Origin: Silene noctiflora
Taxonomy: Eukaryota; Streptophyta; Magnoliopsida; Caryophyllales; Caryophyllaceae
Assembly (NCBI GenBank): GCA_009801015.1
Contig: VHZZ01005787.1
Span: 14,401-40,844, forward strand
Direction of reading: 5' to 3'
DNA length: 26,444 nucleotides
Numbering within the stretch: the stretch's first letter is position 1; every line of letters begins with the position of its first letter. A program made the position numbers and the translations under genes. The notes beneath the pieces were generated by a model. That model saw only the letters and a program-made list of their open reading frames with translations, had not been told where the DNA came from and did no database searches. Positions 9,601 to 20,452 of this stretch are shown here, piece after piece.

Positions 9601-12214
9601 TATAACCTGATGGCTAAGTTTCTCAAATTCGTTCATTTTGGTAATAAGTTTCTCAAATTTGCTCATTTTACTAATAACAAACAATTAGAAATAGCCGTTG
9701 TGAAAAAAAAAATGAGTAGTTCTGGTCCCGCTTAAGTATGTTGCCTATGGCCTATGCCCCTCGGACTAGAGCATGGGTGTTAAATATGTACATATCCCGC
9801 TATTGAACTCATCGTGACTTGAAAGACACTGGGACTTTTTCCAATATTGAAGACATGGGTATAAGGATTAAGGACAAATCTTCAAAGAAAAAGTTTAAAT
9901 GGAACTGTGAAATATTTATCTTCATGGAAAATAGAGAGATATTTGAGATATAGGGCCTAACAATGTTAAGAATTATAGTAAATCTTCATTAAAGTTTCTT
10001 ACTCTACTTCTTGCCAAGCCAAGCCTCCATTTCTACATGCGCAGATATGCTATGAGAAATGTCGGATTTGTAAGTTGGTTAAGGAATATACACCCATATT
10101 CTTGAGTGCCTTGGTGGACAGTATGGAATAGTATTAACAAAATCTCGGTTTCGGTTAAGGTCAAAATATTAATAATTGCGCCAATATCGCTGCAAGATGC
10201 CAAACATGCAGTTGCTATAGGTCAATCACCTCCAAAGCCCTGAAAACTGGGTTGCTAATCGGGTCGCAGCCGATATTTAAAACCGTATGGCCTAAGGCTA
10301 AGGAGTAAAGAGTCAAAGTTACATATCTTATGACCTGATCATTCTAGATCTTTTGTTCATTAATTAATTTTGGTTCAAAAGGGAGCGATTATTTAAAGGT
10401 AGACATGTAAATGACAATTCAGGAAGTACATTACCAGCCCCTAAAGGACCAACAAATTATTCACATTTGTGTCGCCGACAACGACCCAACATGGGTACAT
10501 CTGTTTAATCGAACAACAATAGTATACCACATGTTTAAAAATATCAGCCCTAAAGGACTAAAAGTGTATATCTGTTTAATTGGGCAATAATCCATTCATT
10601 ATTCATGCCATATAAGGTACAGCATAAAGAATACACTACCATCTAAATTCTAAATGTGAAACCATAAAAGTTGAAAAACATAGTCAGTAGAATCAGGAAT
10701 ACACTTTCTGTAACAGTTTCACACAAAGGATGCAGTATATACCAGTATACCACATGTTAGGAATATCCAAAGTAAACAAATCATGGAGACCTAGAATCTT
10801 ACCAGTAGAAAAAAGGTTGACCAGAATTGTCTTTACTCCATTCATCATAATACTTGTGCAAATTATGCCCATATCGATGCCTTGGATCAATCTACAACAA
10901 GTACCCATATTAATCGCCATACCCAAAATGATGCAGTGAAATTGGAGTATGGATTTATTTTTCTATCAGTAGAATCCCACAAAAATGGGTGAGACATACT
11001 GAAAACAACATTAAGAATATACAAATTCTTATTTAAAGACGGTTGTAACTTTGTAAGTGTGAAACGGATCTAAAGTAACCGATATACCCAGTTAGTAATG
11101 CGCATTAATAAGTATTAGAGATATGTATTTTGACCCGTTTCACACTTAACACGATCTTAAGAAAAACTTACTATTAAAAGTATGTTAAATGAACAATAAT
11201 AATACTCTATTAAAGGGAAAAGGGAAGAGATGAGAAAATTACAGCCTCAATCCAGTGATCAAAAGCTAACTTTTGAGCTTTAGAGTTCTCTGACAGACCT
11301 TTACCCACCTTCACAATGCCATCAAAAAAATGAGGAATTGTTTCACACAACCAACAACCTAAATTAAGGACAGAAATTTAAGGAAACAATAAATAACCTT
11401 GGAAGCATTTAAGCTGACCCTATTCCAACGAGATGCCGCTGTTTCAGGGCAATCGAAGAAGGAAATTGTACTCCTTTCCAGCCTTGCATAATCAATTGCT
11501 TGCCACCTTCCACCATTTCATTTTAACATTTAACATCATCATCAAAAACCATAAAATTATTAATAGCATTGTTACGATATAGTGATTAAATTGTCTAATT
11601 AACTTCGTTATTTTTTTAAACCCGGGTCATGACTCATGAGTATCACTCGTCAGGACTCAGGAACTCAGGGCTGTACCAGCTAAGCTAGTTGATAACTTCA
11701 ATTTCATATTTTTTAAATGCCTAATTCAGATATTACGCATTTATGCACACATTAATCCATGAAAATATGATGATATCCTGACTAATCATTTATTTTTGTA
11801 AGCAAAACCGATTTCATTAAACTAACAGGAACATAATTACATAACTATATGAGTATTTTATACATCAAAATAATTCCAAAAACTAAGCAATGTCAACAAA
11901 CATTTCACCATAACAACACAAACAACACATGAAAATGAAGACATGATAAAGTACCAGAACTCCTCGGCGACGACAGCGGTATCGGCAAGCCTCCGGCGAG
12001 TACGGTAACTCCGATAAACCTTCTGAACTTTAACCGCAGCGTCAAAACTCGGATTAACAGACGAGTCGCAACTCACCGAGTCAGCGTCACTGGTAGTAGA
12101 ACTCGGCGGCGGAGGCGAGGAGTCAGAGTGGCGGTTGTAGAGGCGGAGGTCGTCGAAGGGAGGGAACAATGGCGTAGGGCGATTAGGAGGAGTGAGGAGA
12201 GTTTCGACCTCCAT
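6598..12214 (-). CDS. IQM-family IQ-motif calmodulin-binding protein, nine exons, 465 aa
   Basis: Exons in coding order: 12214-11955, 11506-11398, 11308-11243, 10891-10803, 8865-8778, 8653-8507, 8390-8298, 7493-7392, 7041-6598. All eight introns are GT..AG and the exons sum to 1398 bases with no internal stop. The start begins MEVETLL, preceded by a telo-box and a CT-rich leader. Residues 63-73 are an IQ motif ([11 protein letters not shown]), the calmodulin-binding site, followed by [12 protein letters not shown]. Other blocks kept in plant IQM proteins are [44 protein letters not shown] and, near the C-terminus, ILQRINSKK and [14 protein letters not shown] proteins bind calmodulin in calcium signalling; IQM1 is linked to catalase activity and stress hormones. 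The short N-terminus may fit an IQM3-like member, but I cannot assign the paralogue. Intron 4 (10802-8866) is unusually long. Confidence 0.95.
8866..10802 (-). other. IQM intron 4, 1937 bp, with unassigned repeat-like content
   Basis: The long gap between exons 4 and 5 has no coding segment I can support. It holds short internal repeats: AGTATACCACATGTT occurs near 10511 (and again near 10743, inside the readable tract after exon 4), and the string around ATATCTGTTTAAT occurs near 10497 and 10568. A GC-richer stretch around 10240-10310 may be an old insertion. Short open frames here, such as 9048-9329, look fortuitous. Confidence 0.55.
11030..11163. mobile_element. Small foldback element (MITE-like) in IQM intron 3
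   Basis: TAAGTGTGAAACGG at 11054-11067 is exactly complementary to CCGTTTCACACTTA at 11135-11148. The pairing continues outward imperfectly from TTTAAAGACGG on the left to GATCTTAAG on the right. The total is about 130 bp with an AT-rich centre. Size and structure fit a MITE. No target duplication is clear, and the superfamily is unassigned. Confidence 0.6.
11612..11700 (-). mobile_element. tRNA-derived SINE relic in IQM intron 1
   Basis: On the minus strand, TAGCTTAGCTGG (11687-11676) matches the Pol III A box. About 50 bases further on, ATGACCCGGGTTT (11627-11615) resembles the start of a B box that has lost its GTTCGA core. No cloverleaf can be folded, so it is not a working tRNA gene. 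The spacing and boxes fit a degenerate tRNA-type SINE head lying in the same direction as the host gene. Confidence 0.5.
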
Positions 12215-12400
12215 TGTTGGAAAATTAGGGTTTGTTGAGAGAGAAAGAGGGAAAATGATCGGAATGTATGGTAGGAAAAGGAAGTAGTTGGGGGTTTTAA
12301 GGAGTTGTTTAAGTTTTTGCCGGGAAGAGGAAGAGTTGCTAGCAGTTAATTAAGATTTATTATGAGGACGTGAGCTTGCTTGGTTTGTTTCTTGTCATTA
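12215..12400 (-). promoter_or_regulatory. IQM 5' leader and proximal promoter with telo-box
   Basis: Just upstream of the ATG, on the minus strand, AAACCCTAA (plus-strand 12225-12233) is a telo-box, common in 5' regions of plant genes of broad expression. Next to it is a CT-rich tract (12237-12258), typical of plant core promoters and leaders (Y patch). No clear TATA box is seen, so the start site cannot be placed. Confidence 0.5.
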
Positions 12401-13005
12401 GCTGTGTCAATACGCGCGTCCATACAACCAACGTTTTTTACATGTTGAATAACTTGTAAATTTGTTTACTTTTAACTTTGCCAATAATAATTACCTTCTA
12501 CATTAATTTAATTTAATTTAATAATAATAATTACCTTCTACATTGATATCGACAAAGTCGGTTTAGAGTCCATTTTCTGATTTTGAGTATCGGTAGTCTG
12601 CCTTGACCTTATACTGGATAACAAATACACTTTAAGCTAAATTTTTGAGTAAAAAAAATATTTGTTGATGAATATAGAGAAATATATATATATAATAATA
12701 TTTTAATGTGACCACCTTGATTGTACATGATTTAATGTTGCCTATTTAGTAATAACATTGAATTACAAATTGTTGTTTAAAACATGAAATTAGCATTTAT
12801 TACCAACATTTTTGTACACTCAAATTAAAGTGGGGAAACAATTCCAAAAATCATTAGAAATAACTTATAGAAAAGTACAACAAATTTGGATATAAATTTA
12901 TAACTATTTGAGTGATAGATACCTAACTCAATGTGATCACATAATGTAATTTAGGTTACATAGAAATGCTCTTATAATGGTCATATTTGATAAACGACAT
13001 ATTGT
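12260..13005. other. AT-rich intergenic DNA
   Basis: No genes. AATAATAATTACCTTCTACA recurs at about 12483 and 12523, a direct repeat with a spacing near 40. An AT microsatellite-like stretch lies near 12681-12700. Nothing else is recognised. Confidence 0.5.
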
Positions 13006-14940
13006 AAAACTAGCTTAGAACACGTGCAAAATTGCACAGACATGTATAAAAAATATACAGATAATGATTTGAAATTTTATAGTTATAATATAAATGTTGA
13101 ATTCCAATTCAACATTGTACTTTAATTTGTAAGCGTAAAATGTTATACATTTATACTAATTTTGAATACTACTCCTAAAATTCAAACCTAATGATATATA
13201 ATTCGTATAATAATCGATGAAAACATTTGATGTTTGTGTCTCATATCTTCAGCTAATCATTCATCATAAGCTCATGTGCTTATACTCATATCTTATATCA
13301 TATCGATAATAACTTCGAATGTAAAAGAATTACACTCATTCCCTAAGTTTTGAAAATCATTAATTAAAAAATATCATCAAAATTTACTAATAATGAAAAC
13401 TTGAAACATGTTTAATTAGTGTCTAAGTGGGTATGACATAAAAGTTATCATTGTCCCATCCGCCCATCACGGGTGGAATTTTTGTACCTCGTACCTTAGA
13501 GAGCTCTACCCATACCACCCCAACCAAGGCGGGTACAATGCGGCACCCATATGTACCCAATACCTGCCCCACTAGCATCTCTATTCATTACTAATAATCA
13601 ATAATCACAGTATACATAATCCAAATAATTAAAATTAAAAGGTACACTTGCAAAATAAATATAGTATTATTTAACAGTTATACCATCTTCACCGACTTTT
13701 TCCATTTGGTTTTAACAAATATACAACAATATAAAGAAATTTAAACATTGAAGACATGGTATGAACTATGAATAATGGACCACATAAAATTTTTTTAAAT
13801 TTTTTTTTATATAATTTTAGAAATATGAAAATAATACAATTGTCTTATAAACCGTTTAACCGTTTAACCCAAAATCTATAGCACAACATAGTTATGTTAA
13901 AAAAAATATCCATTACTAATTGGCTAATTATATAGACCCGCCAATATATACCCACATCAAAAAGTCTCCCCACGGACTAGAAGTTTTGTACGTAAGTAAT
14001 ACGAAATAGTAGAGTATATAGTATCGAGTTATAAAAGCGTTTTATCATAAGGTGGACGACCCAATATAATAGTAGAAGTTCATATTAATTCAAATTGAAA
14101 GTTAAAAAGGTAGGTGAGTTATGACTTTGAACTTATCATGGGTTATTGTAAGACAGTCTTCTAAAGGAGTGAACAATTTGCGTGGTCAATACTAATTGTT
14201 TGTATGTATTATCCGATGAACCTTTAATGAGTTCTAGTAACTAACATAGACAAATTAGAATAGAAAGTTTTCCTTAAGACCGTCTTAAATTAAGATCTCA
14301 CAATCCACCTATTATTTTTGTCGTATTTAAATCGATTGTGAGTATCCTCTTAACTCAAGCCGATCTTAACTAAGAAATTAAGAAATTAGAAACTCGTTTA
14401 CGAAAGGTTTGTAATTTTCGAATCTATAAACTAATAAATCTTATATAAAACGATTTTATGTTATTTTAAAGTATGATAAAATCGTTATCAAAGATAATTT
14501 TAGTCACCCGTAAAACATGGTTGTTGTATAAAAATGATTTTCTTAGGAGCGTTTGAGTAATTGTAAAATTAATCAATGACTTAAAGTTACTTAAAAGGTA
14601 ACATATAATCAAAAATGATTGTAAAAAATTTAAGCGCATATTATTACGTAGCTCTTTTTTTAGGTGAATCAGAAGACTGGTATTATGTCACATTAAATTA
14701 TGTTCAAAGATATACAATATTTCGTCTTCCATAATTATCTCATCCTATGAAATATGCATTTGTTATTAATAATAATCAATATCCAATGAAATATTTTGAA
14801 AACAATTTTTTTCCATTATGTAAATATGCATGGGCCCCTATCAATAAAATAATGGTAAGAGATTGTTAGGCGGGAAAATAATGGATGTGAGATTGCCAAA
14901 TGTATAGTGGTTCTTATATTATACTTATATATAGATATAG
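13006..14940. repeat. AT-rich intergenic DNA with repeat ends and a hairpin
   Basis: No genes. An ACTAGC-type start followed by a GTGCAAAATTGCAC palindrome begins at 13010, and a TATATATAGATATAGAT string lies near 14924-14941. The two may be ends of one roughly 1.9-kb nonautonomous element, which I cannot classify. AATGTTGAATT pairs exactly with AATTCAACATT across two bases at 13093-13116. A GC-richer stretch at 13455-13575 with GGGTA/TACCC strings looks like an old MITE. TAAGACxGTCTT-type strings at about 14149 and 14275 resemble ends of another MITE family. Confidence 0.35.
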
Positions 14941-15965
14941 ATTTTCAACATATTTAAAGCTTTTAGCATGTTTTAACTCACTAATCTAGTAATTTAAGGG
15001 GTGTTTGGGAAACAACATATTGGCTGATTTTTAGCATATTCAAGGGTTTTAACATGTTTGACCAATCAATATGATAATTTTAGTGCTTGGTAAATGACAT
15101 AGGGGATGTTTGGTAAACGACATATTGGCTGATTTTTAGTATATTTAAGGGTTTTAACATATTTGACCAATCAATATTCTAATTTTAGTGTTTGGTAAAC
15201 AACATAGTGAAACAACATATTTGGGGTCAACATACTGTTTTAAAATATGCTGATCACCCCAACATGTTGGTTAGCATATTGTAAACTAACAATTTTGCTG
15301 CATTTTACAAAGAAAACTAACAATCTACTAATCGTAATTTATCAATTACCAAACACTCAAGTTGATTCTGTTAATTATAATATGCTAATCGTATCTTCTG
15401 ATAAAATCTGTCATTTATAATATACTTTTGCAATTTGCTTACACTGAAATTGATCCGCTGATTACCAAACAAGACCTAAAATTATTATATTGATTGGTCA
15501 AACATGTTAAAACTCTTGAATATGCTAAAAATCGGCCAATATATCGTCTACCAAACACCCCCTTAAACTAATTATAATATGTTGGTCAAACCTCCTAATA
15601 AAATTTGTTATTTATAATCTGTTTTTACAATCTACTAATGCTGAAATTAATCCGCTGATTACGGCCTAACTATTTGGTAAAGGACATATTAAAACAGTAG
15701 ATTTAGCTTCAATCTATTGTTTTACAATATGTTGTTCCCCCGACAAATTCACTTTAGTAGATTGTAGAATATGAATCTGTCACCCATTACAGATAGATAC
15801 AAAAATCTATTAACCTAAAATTTCTAATCACCAAACACTTTGCCTAAATTTGCTAATTGAAATATACTAGTCAAACATATCAATTTTATTTGTCATTTAT
15901 AATCTGCTTAACCAATCTACTTTTGTTAATAATAATCTGCTGAGTACCAAAGAAGATATGTTGGA
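14941..15965. mobile_element. Cluster of tandem and inverted copies of one MITE family
   Basis: A unit starting GGGTGTTTGG, then ACATATTGGCTGATTTTTAG, lies at 14999-15102 and again at 15104-15209. A more diverged inner part lies at 14941-14994. The same sequence appears inverted at 15480-15565, ending ACCAAACACCCCC. The outer ends (TTTAAGGGG and CCCCCTTAAA) make a foldback of about 570 bp with TTAA on each side. Three direct copies of an inner block around ATTTATAAT and AATTGATCCGCTGATTACC follow at about 15405, 15606 and 15890. The GGGTGTTTGG end recalls PIF/Harbinger-type MITEs; the superfamily is inferred. Confidence 0.7.
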
Positions 15966-17690
15966 TAAATAGGGTCTTAGTTTTCTTATATATTTTCAAA
16001 AATCGTATTAGAAACTGTATAGCCGGTTTTGTGTTTTGTCTGACCCAAACCCGATACGGGTTTTTGAAAAATGCGTATACACAAAAATTCATGTTATTAA
16101 AACCGTATAACATATCGTATCCGTTTATTAAAATCGTATCATATATTTCTGCTCAGCCCTAGGTCATATAATGTACATAATTGTTAAGACTAGAAACATA
16201 CGCTTGATATTAGTTTTACTCGCCATCTTGTGAACCTGCACTTACTCTATTTTAAAAGATTAGTATGAACTAGTGTAAATCTCGCACAATGCATGCGCGG
16301 TACATATAGGGTTGTTTTTTTTAGCGTGTTTTAGTTATATTTTAAATCGACACGTAATTAATTTCCATATTTCATGCAAAAGTATTTTGATTGGAGAAAA
16401 TAAAAATGTGTATTCTATGATTTTTTTTCCTTTTTTAACTTGAAACTAATGATGTATATTTATGAATTTTCTCAAAAAAAAAAAAAAAAAATCATCATAT
16501 AAGCTAATAATAGGAGCTTATAGTTTTATTTTCTACAGGTAATTATGCACCCAATCATTAATAATAGCTTCAAATGAAAAATTTAGCAATATATAATTTA
16601 TGGGTTTATATCAAATTATTTTATTTCAATCAATAGTTATATTTTAGAGTTTAATGACAAAATTATACTTTGATGAAAAGAAAATATGATAAAAGGATAA
16701 TGGTTTAATAGAAGAAAATCAATCTTATTTGTTTCCTTAATTAAGGAGTGCTTTTGGAGGGAAAACATTTTATAACCTTTATTCTTTTAGTACAAGGGGG
16801 TTCTTTTAGTATAAGGGGAATGTTACATCTTTCTAAATAGATTCAATTTAATAGTAAACTAGTGTAGATCCCGTGCTACAACACAATATTTTTTAAATTT
16901 GATTTATAAAAAGGAAGTATAAAATTATTTTCATAAATTAACTGTACTTTTAATTTAATGTTATAATGTACTAATATAATATTAGTAAGAGGTAGAAAAG
17001 AAAGTCATTACCATCAAAAGACACTTTAAATTAAGTTATTTTTACTTTAAACTATGAATATTATTAAATATTATACTTTACTAGTTACTACTAAGAAAAA
17101 TTTATGACATTAATAATACATTGAAGTTAAATGTAAAATCTAATTAAAACGCGTATTAACCTTGTAAAGAAAACCGGTAAAAATAATATATGCATATATG
17201 TATTTATAGTAGACATTGAGAAGGTAAGGAGTTTGAAGTTATTATATATTATTAAGAAGGTTAGGAATTTACGAGATAATCTAGGTGATTGATGAATATT
17301 GTGTAAATCATTTCAGTATATATGTATTTACGGTATATACTTGCCAGTTAATGTAACTAATTAGTGGAGCCAATTTACAGTGAGTATATTTAGAAAATAT
17401 TTGGCTAGAGTATATTTAGAGAGTAGGAATTAGTCAAATATATAAGTGCATTTTTCAGTACTCTTTAACATACATGGGCGGAAATTTTGAGCGGAGATTT
17501 TGTAAGATGTGTTAATCTTTTAGAATATAAGGGATGATATTTATTATTTGATCCGTTTTAACTACCCAATTAAGCGAAAACCCATTGAACTTGATGGCCT
17601 GTCACGGGGTCGCTATAAAAAGCTTTTAATTAGCAATTGCATGTGAAGCATACAAATAACAAAAAAACATAAACCAAAAGTAAATAAATG
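15966..17690. other. AT-rich intergenic DNA
   Basis: No genes are supported; the open frame at 15886-16113 (minus) lies partly in the MITE cluster and has no features. There is an A18 run at 16474-16491. ACTAGTGTA(A/G)ATC-type strings at 16268 and 16859, each followed by CGxGC, look like the start of a repeat family related to the one near 13010. Confidence 0.45.
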
Positions 17691-18353
17691 GTCTCGTCTA
17701 TAGCTGTTCATGGGTCGTCCCGCCCATTTGGCTCGTCCCGCCCGACCCGATTTTTTAGCGGGTTTGGACAAATATTTTTTACCCGAAAATTAAGAGGGCG
17801 GGTCAAGCCCGGCCCACCAAGCTAATTGGACGATTATGGACAATAAGAAAAGCCCATGGGCCGGCCCATTAAACTCGTTTACGGTTTAAATCCTATACTT
17901 TTTACTCTTAAAAATGACATTTTTAAGAAATTTGTATCAATTTTATAGTGATGTCAAACACTAAAATAATAATATGTAAAACATAATACATAAACTATAA
18001 GGGTAAAAATATACTGAAATATTTATATTTTTAATTAACAAAATATTTAAATTAAATAAATGTTCAAACAATATTAATGTCAATCATGATAATGTAAGAT
18101 AAATTATAATCAATTATATTGATTATTATTCTTTAACTAATTTAAAATCGGATTAATGTATATTTGAGATTATTTTTAATAAGAAAACGGAAGCACGCTA
18201 GCCCGCGGGCTACCCGGCCCGCAAAAAAAGGCGGGTACGAACACAACGTTAGGCCCGTTTAAGAGGGCGGACCTTACTCTACTTTGACCTGTTGGATAGA
18301 ATTGTTCATTTTGGCCCGGCCCGAACCCGGAAATGATCAGCTCTAGTCTCGTC
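17691..18353. mobile_element. hAT-type MITE with perfect 8-bp target duplication
   Basis: GTCTCGTC occurs at 17691-17698 and 18346-18353, flanking a 647-bp element (17699-18345). The element's ends are inverted: TATAGCTGTTCAT on the left and ATGATCAGCTCTA on the right. The 8-bp duplication and short inverted ends are hallmarks of hAT insertions. Both ends are GC-rich with many GGGCGGG and CCCGCCC strings, which pair as a larger foldback, while the middle is AT-rich. TAGCCCGCGGGCTA near 18198-18211 is a perfect palindrome. No transposase is encoded. The short minus-strand open frame at 18176-18391 is a shadow of the repeat. Confidence 0.85.
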
Positions 18354-18491
18354 CTCTTTTCTTTGGTCCTTGTGTTAAAACCAAAGGTCAATATATGTCC
18401 GAACGGAGAGAGTAATTATTTGCTTTTAAATTGGTCTGATTGAGGTTTGCTTATTTTCTTTGGCTACCACTGTCCTAATAGATTCTTTACG

Positions 18492-18534
<43 letters not shown>

Positions 18535-18704
18535 TTTGTTACTTTTGTAATTTTGTACGTTCCTTTTGGCATAAATACCAACGAATAGAGAATGTAAATT
18601 TTATATACTTGCACATAAAATGAAATGAAATAACGATGAAAAGACATAAATAAGGAAAATATAAAAATAATTAATTGGATAACAGGAGTAACAAATAATG
18701 AATA
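18354..18704. repeat. Stowaway-like remnant and TTA microsatellite
   Basis: The string CCGAACGGAGAGAGTA (about 18398-18413) matches the usual right end of Stowaway-like MITEs. A TTA microsatellite of about 13 units lies at 18494-18533. No gene is seen. Confidence 0.6.
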
Positions 18705-18896
18705 TACTCCTTTCATCTCGGTTATTTGTTTACTTTTGGTTTTGGCATAACGACCAAGATAAAAGAAGAAAATTAATTATTAAAAAACAAGTGAATCAAA
18801 TTGAGGGTGAGAAATTAAATTATCCACTAAATACATTTCCAAAATAAAAAACTTAAACAATTGAGTTAAAATAATAGAAAAAAAAGGGATGGGAGT
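18705..18896. mobile_element. Stowaway-like MITE, degraded
   Basis: It begins ACTCCTTTCATCTCGGTTAT and ends AAAGGGATGGGAGT, an imperfect inverted pair of the CTCCCTC..GAGGGAG type. Between the ends lies AT-rich sequence containing the usual AACAAGTGAATCAAATTGAG-like block. Length (about 190 bp) and end type fit Stowaway (Tc1/mariner) elements. Confidence 0.5.
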
Positions 18897-19974
18897 CGAT
18901 ATTTGACGGAAGATATGGCATAGTTTGGTCATTGGTGTAACTTGTAAGTTGACTCGTCTGTTTGATACAACAAAGCACTTGCAAGTGGGACCACTTATAT
19001 TTATTTATTTACCCTTATCAGACCATTAGATTGTGACTTGTCAACAATTATGTTATTGACTTGGCTATTTTGGCTTTTTCTTCTGTTTTTTAGTGAGGGA
19101 CGACTTATTCTTAATGTTCCGGTTTTTTCCTACTTAAATTCTGCTCATTTTAGTCCAATTCAACTCACTATAATTCGATCCGATTTTATTTAGTTTAGTT
19201 TAATTCAATTTAACTTACCTCTTCACAAAACTCTTATTTCAAATTTAGATCAGCTCTATTCAGATCAACTCTATTTAGTTCAATTCAATTATTTTCAGTC
19301 GAAAAGAACATGAACAATAATCATAAAATATAATGAAAATTCTCTCATTTATTTACTTTTTAATCCAAAAAAATAGCTTGCCGACTTGCTTAAATCTTGG
19401 AACACTAGAATAGTCTTTTTAGTTAGATGCCAAGATTATCACTTCCTTCAAAAAAAATTATTTGAACGAGTTTATATAGTACTCGGTATTATTTTATTAC
19501 CATGAACGATGACAATTGGTGTATAGTATATTTAAACATAAAATAATATATGACTTTCTTATAAACTTTCCAATTTCATAGTCCACCTAATAAGAACGTA
19601 ATAAAACTCGATGATAATATTTTTAAAATAGTAGTCTTATCATTTTATGGTGACTGGAATGTTAAATCAAATCTCTGATAGAGATGTTAAATACGGACTT
19701 AGGCTGAAATAACCAAGAGGCAAAAATAAGGAGAAAGGGCAAAGTGGGATGTGAGTGGCCATTATAATTTTGACTAATATTACAAGGAAATGAGTCAAAT
19801 GACAATGTTTATTGTTTGGTGGAGCTAGCATAGGTGGACGATCAACAAGTACTGCAACACAGTATTATCACACATGGAAAACGACTTCAACGAGCACCAC
19901 TATTTATTTTTCGCAGCTACATGGAAGATTACTCTTTTCACAGAAGAATTAAAAAGTAATACGTAATTACGTAT
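18897..19974. other. AT-rich intergenic DNA
   Basis: About 1.1 kb without a supportable gene. Several runs of short AATTCAATT- and CAACTCTATT-like strings at 19140-19300 form a degenerate low-complexity stretch. Nothing else is recognised. Confidence 0.45.
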
Positions 19975-20186
19975 TATTCCCTCTGTTTTGATCATTTAAA
20001 TACATTTGATTTTGACACAAAGATTAAGGAAAAAGGAGAAAGTCAATTATTAGATGACAAGTAGACCAAATTGAATGCGGAAGATCAAATTATTTATTAA
20101 AAGCATTTCTAAAATAGAAAGAAAAATAATTGACTAAAACACCCCAAAATGGAATAGGTAAATAAATGATCGGGACTGAGGGAGTA
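19975..20186. mobile_element. Stowaway MITE with TA target duplication
   Basis: The element (19977-20184) begins TTCCCTCTGTTTTGATCATT and ends AATGATCGGGACTGAGGGAG, inverted imperfect ends about 25 bases long. It is flanked by TA on both sides (19975-19976 and 20185-20186). Length, ends and TA duplication are those of Stowaway MITEs. The Ty3 LTR begins two or so bases to its right. Confidence 0.8.
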
Positions 20187-20216
20187 TGTGTAGTACCCCA
20201 GAGTTTTAGAATGTGC

Positions 20217-20390
20217 ACTCGGCCGAGTAAGGGAGGATACTTGACCGAGTAGGACCTACTCAACCGATTATGGTCGACCGATCGAGTAGGACTCTTATGG
20301 TTAACCTTTGTCCTGCCTAGGTGGCACTCGGCCGAGTAGCTGGTGTACTCGACCGTGTGTGGGCTACTTGGTCGAGTACTCGACCAAGTA
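20217..20390. repeat. Array of ACTCGGCCGAGT-type palindromes in the LTR U3
   Basis: Perfect ACTCGGCCGAGT palindromes lie at 20217-20228 and 20326-20337. Variants lie at 20239-20250, 20258-20269 and 20347-20358. A perfect 26-bp palindrome occupies 20365-20390, with half-site TACTTGGTCGAGT. The array stands 54-230 bases upstream of the LTR TATA box, where enhancer sites would be expected. Confidence 0.85.
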
Positions 20391-20443
20391 CTCCGGTCTG
20401 AGGATTTATTTCCCCGAATCGGTTCTGTGTCTTAGAGGGGGAG

Positions 20444-20452
20444 TATATATAA
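20444..20452 (+). promoter_or_regulatory. TATA box of the Ty3 LTR
   Basis: TATATATAA lies 256 bases into the LTR, just after the palindrome array, and fits an LTR core promoter. Transcription would begin about 30 bases downstream. Confidence 0.65.

Noticed and set aside
11612-11700. A working tRNA gene in IQM intron 1
   Set aside because: Only the A box is good; the B box core is lost and no cloverleaf arms can be paired.
18176-18391. 71-codon frame rich in Gly and Pro
   Set aside because: It overlaps the GC-rich arm and right boundary of the hAT-type MITE, so it is a shadow of the repeat.
18494-18533. TTA repeat as a regulatory or functional element
   Set aside because: A plain trinucleotide microsatellite; useful only as a marker.
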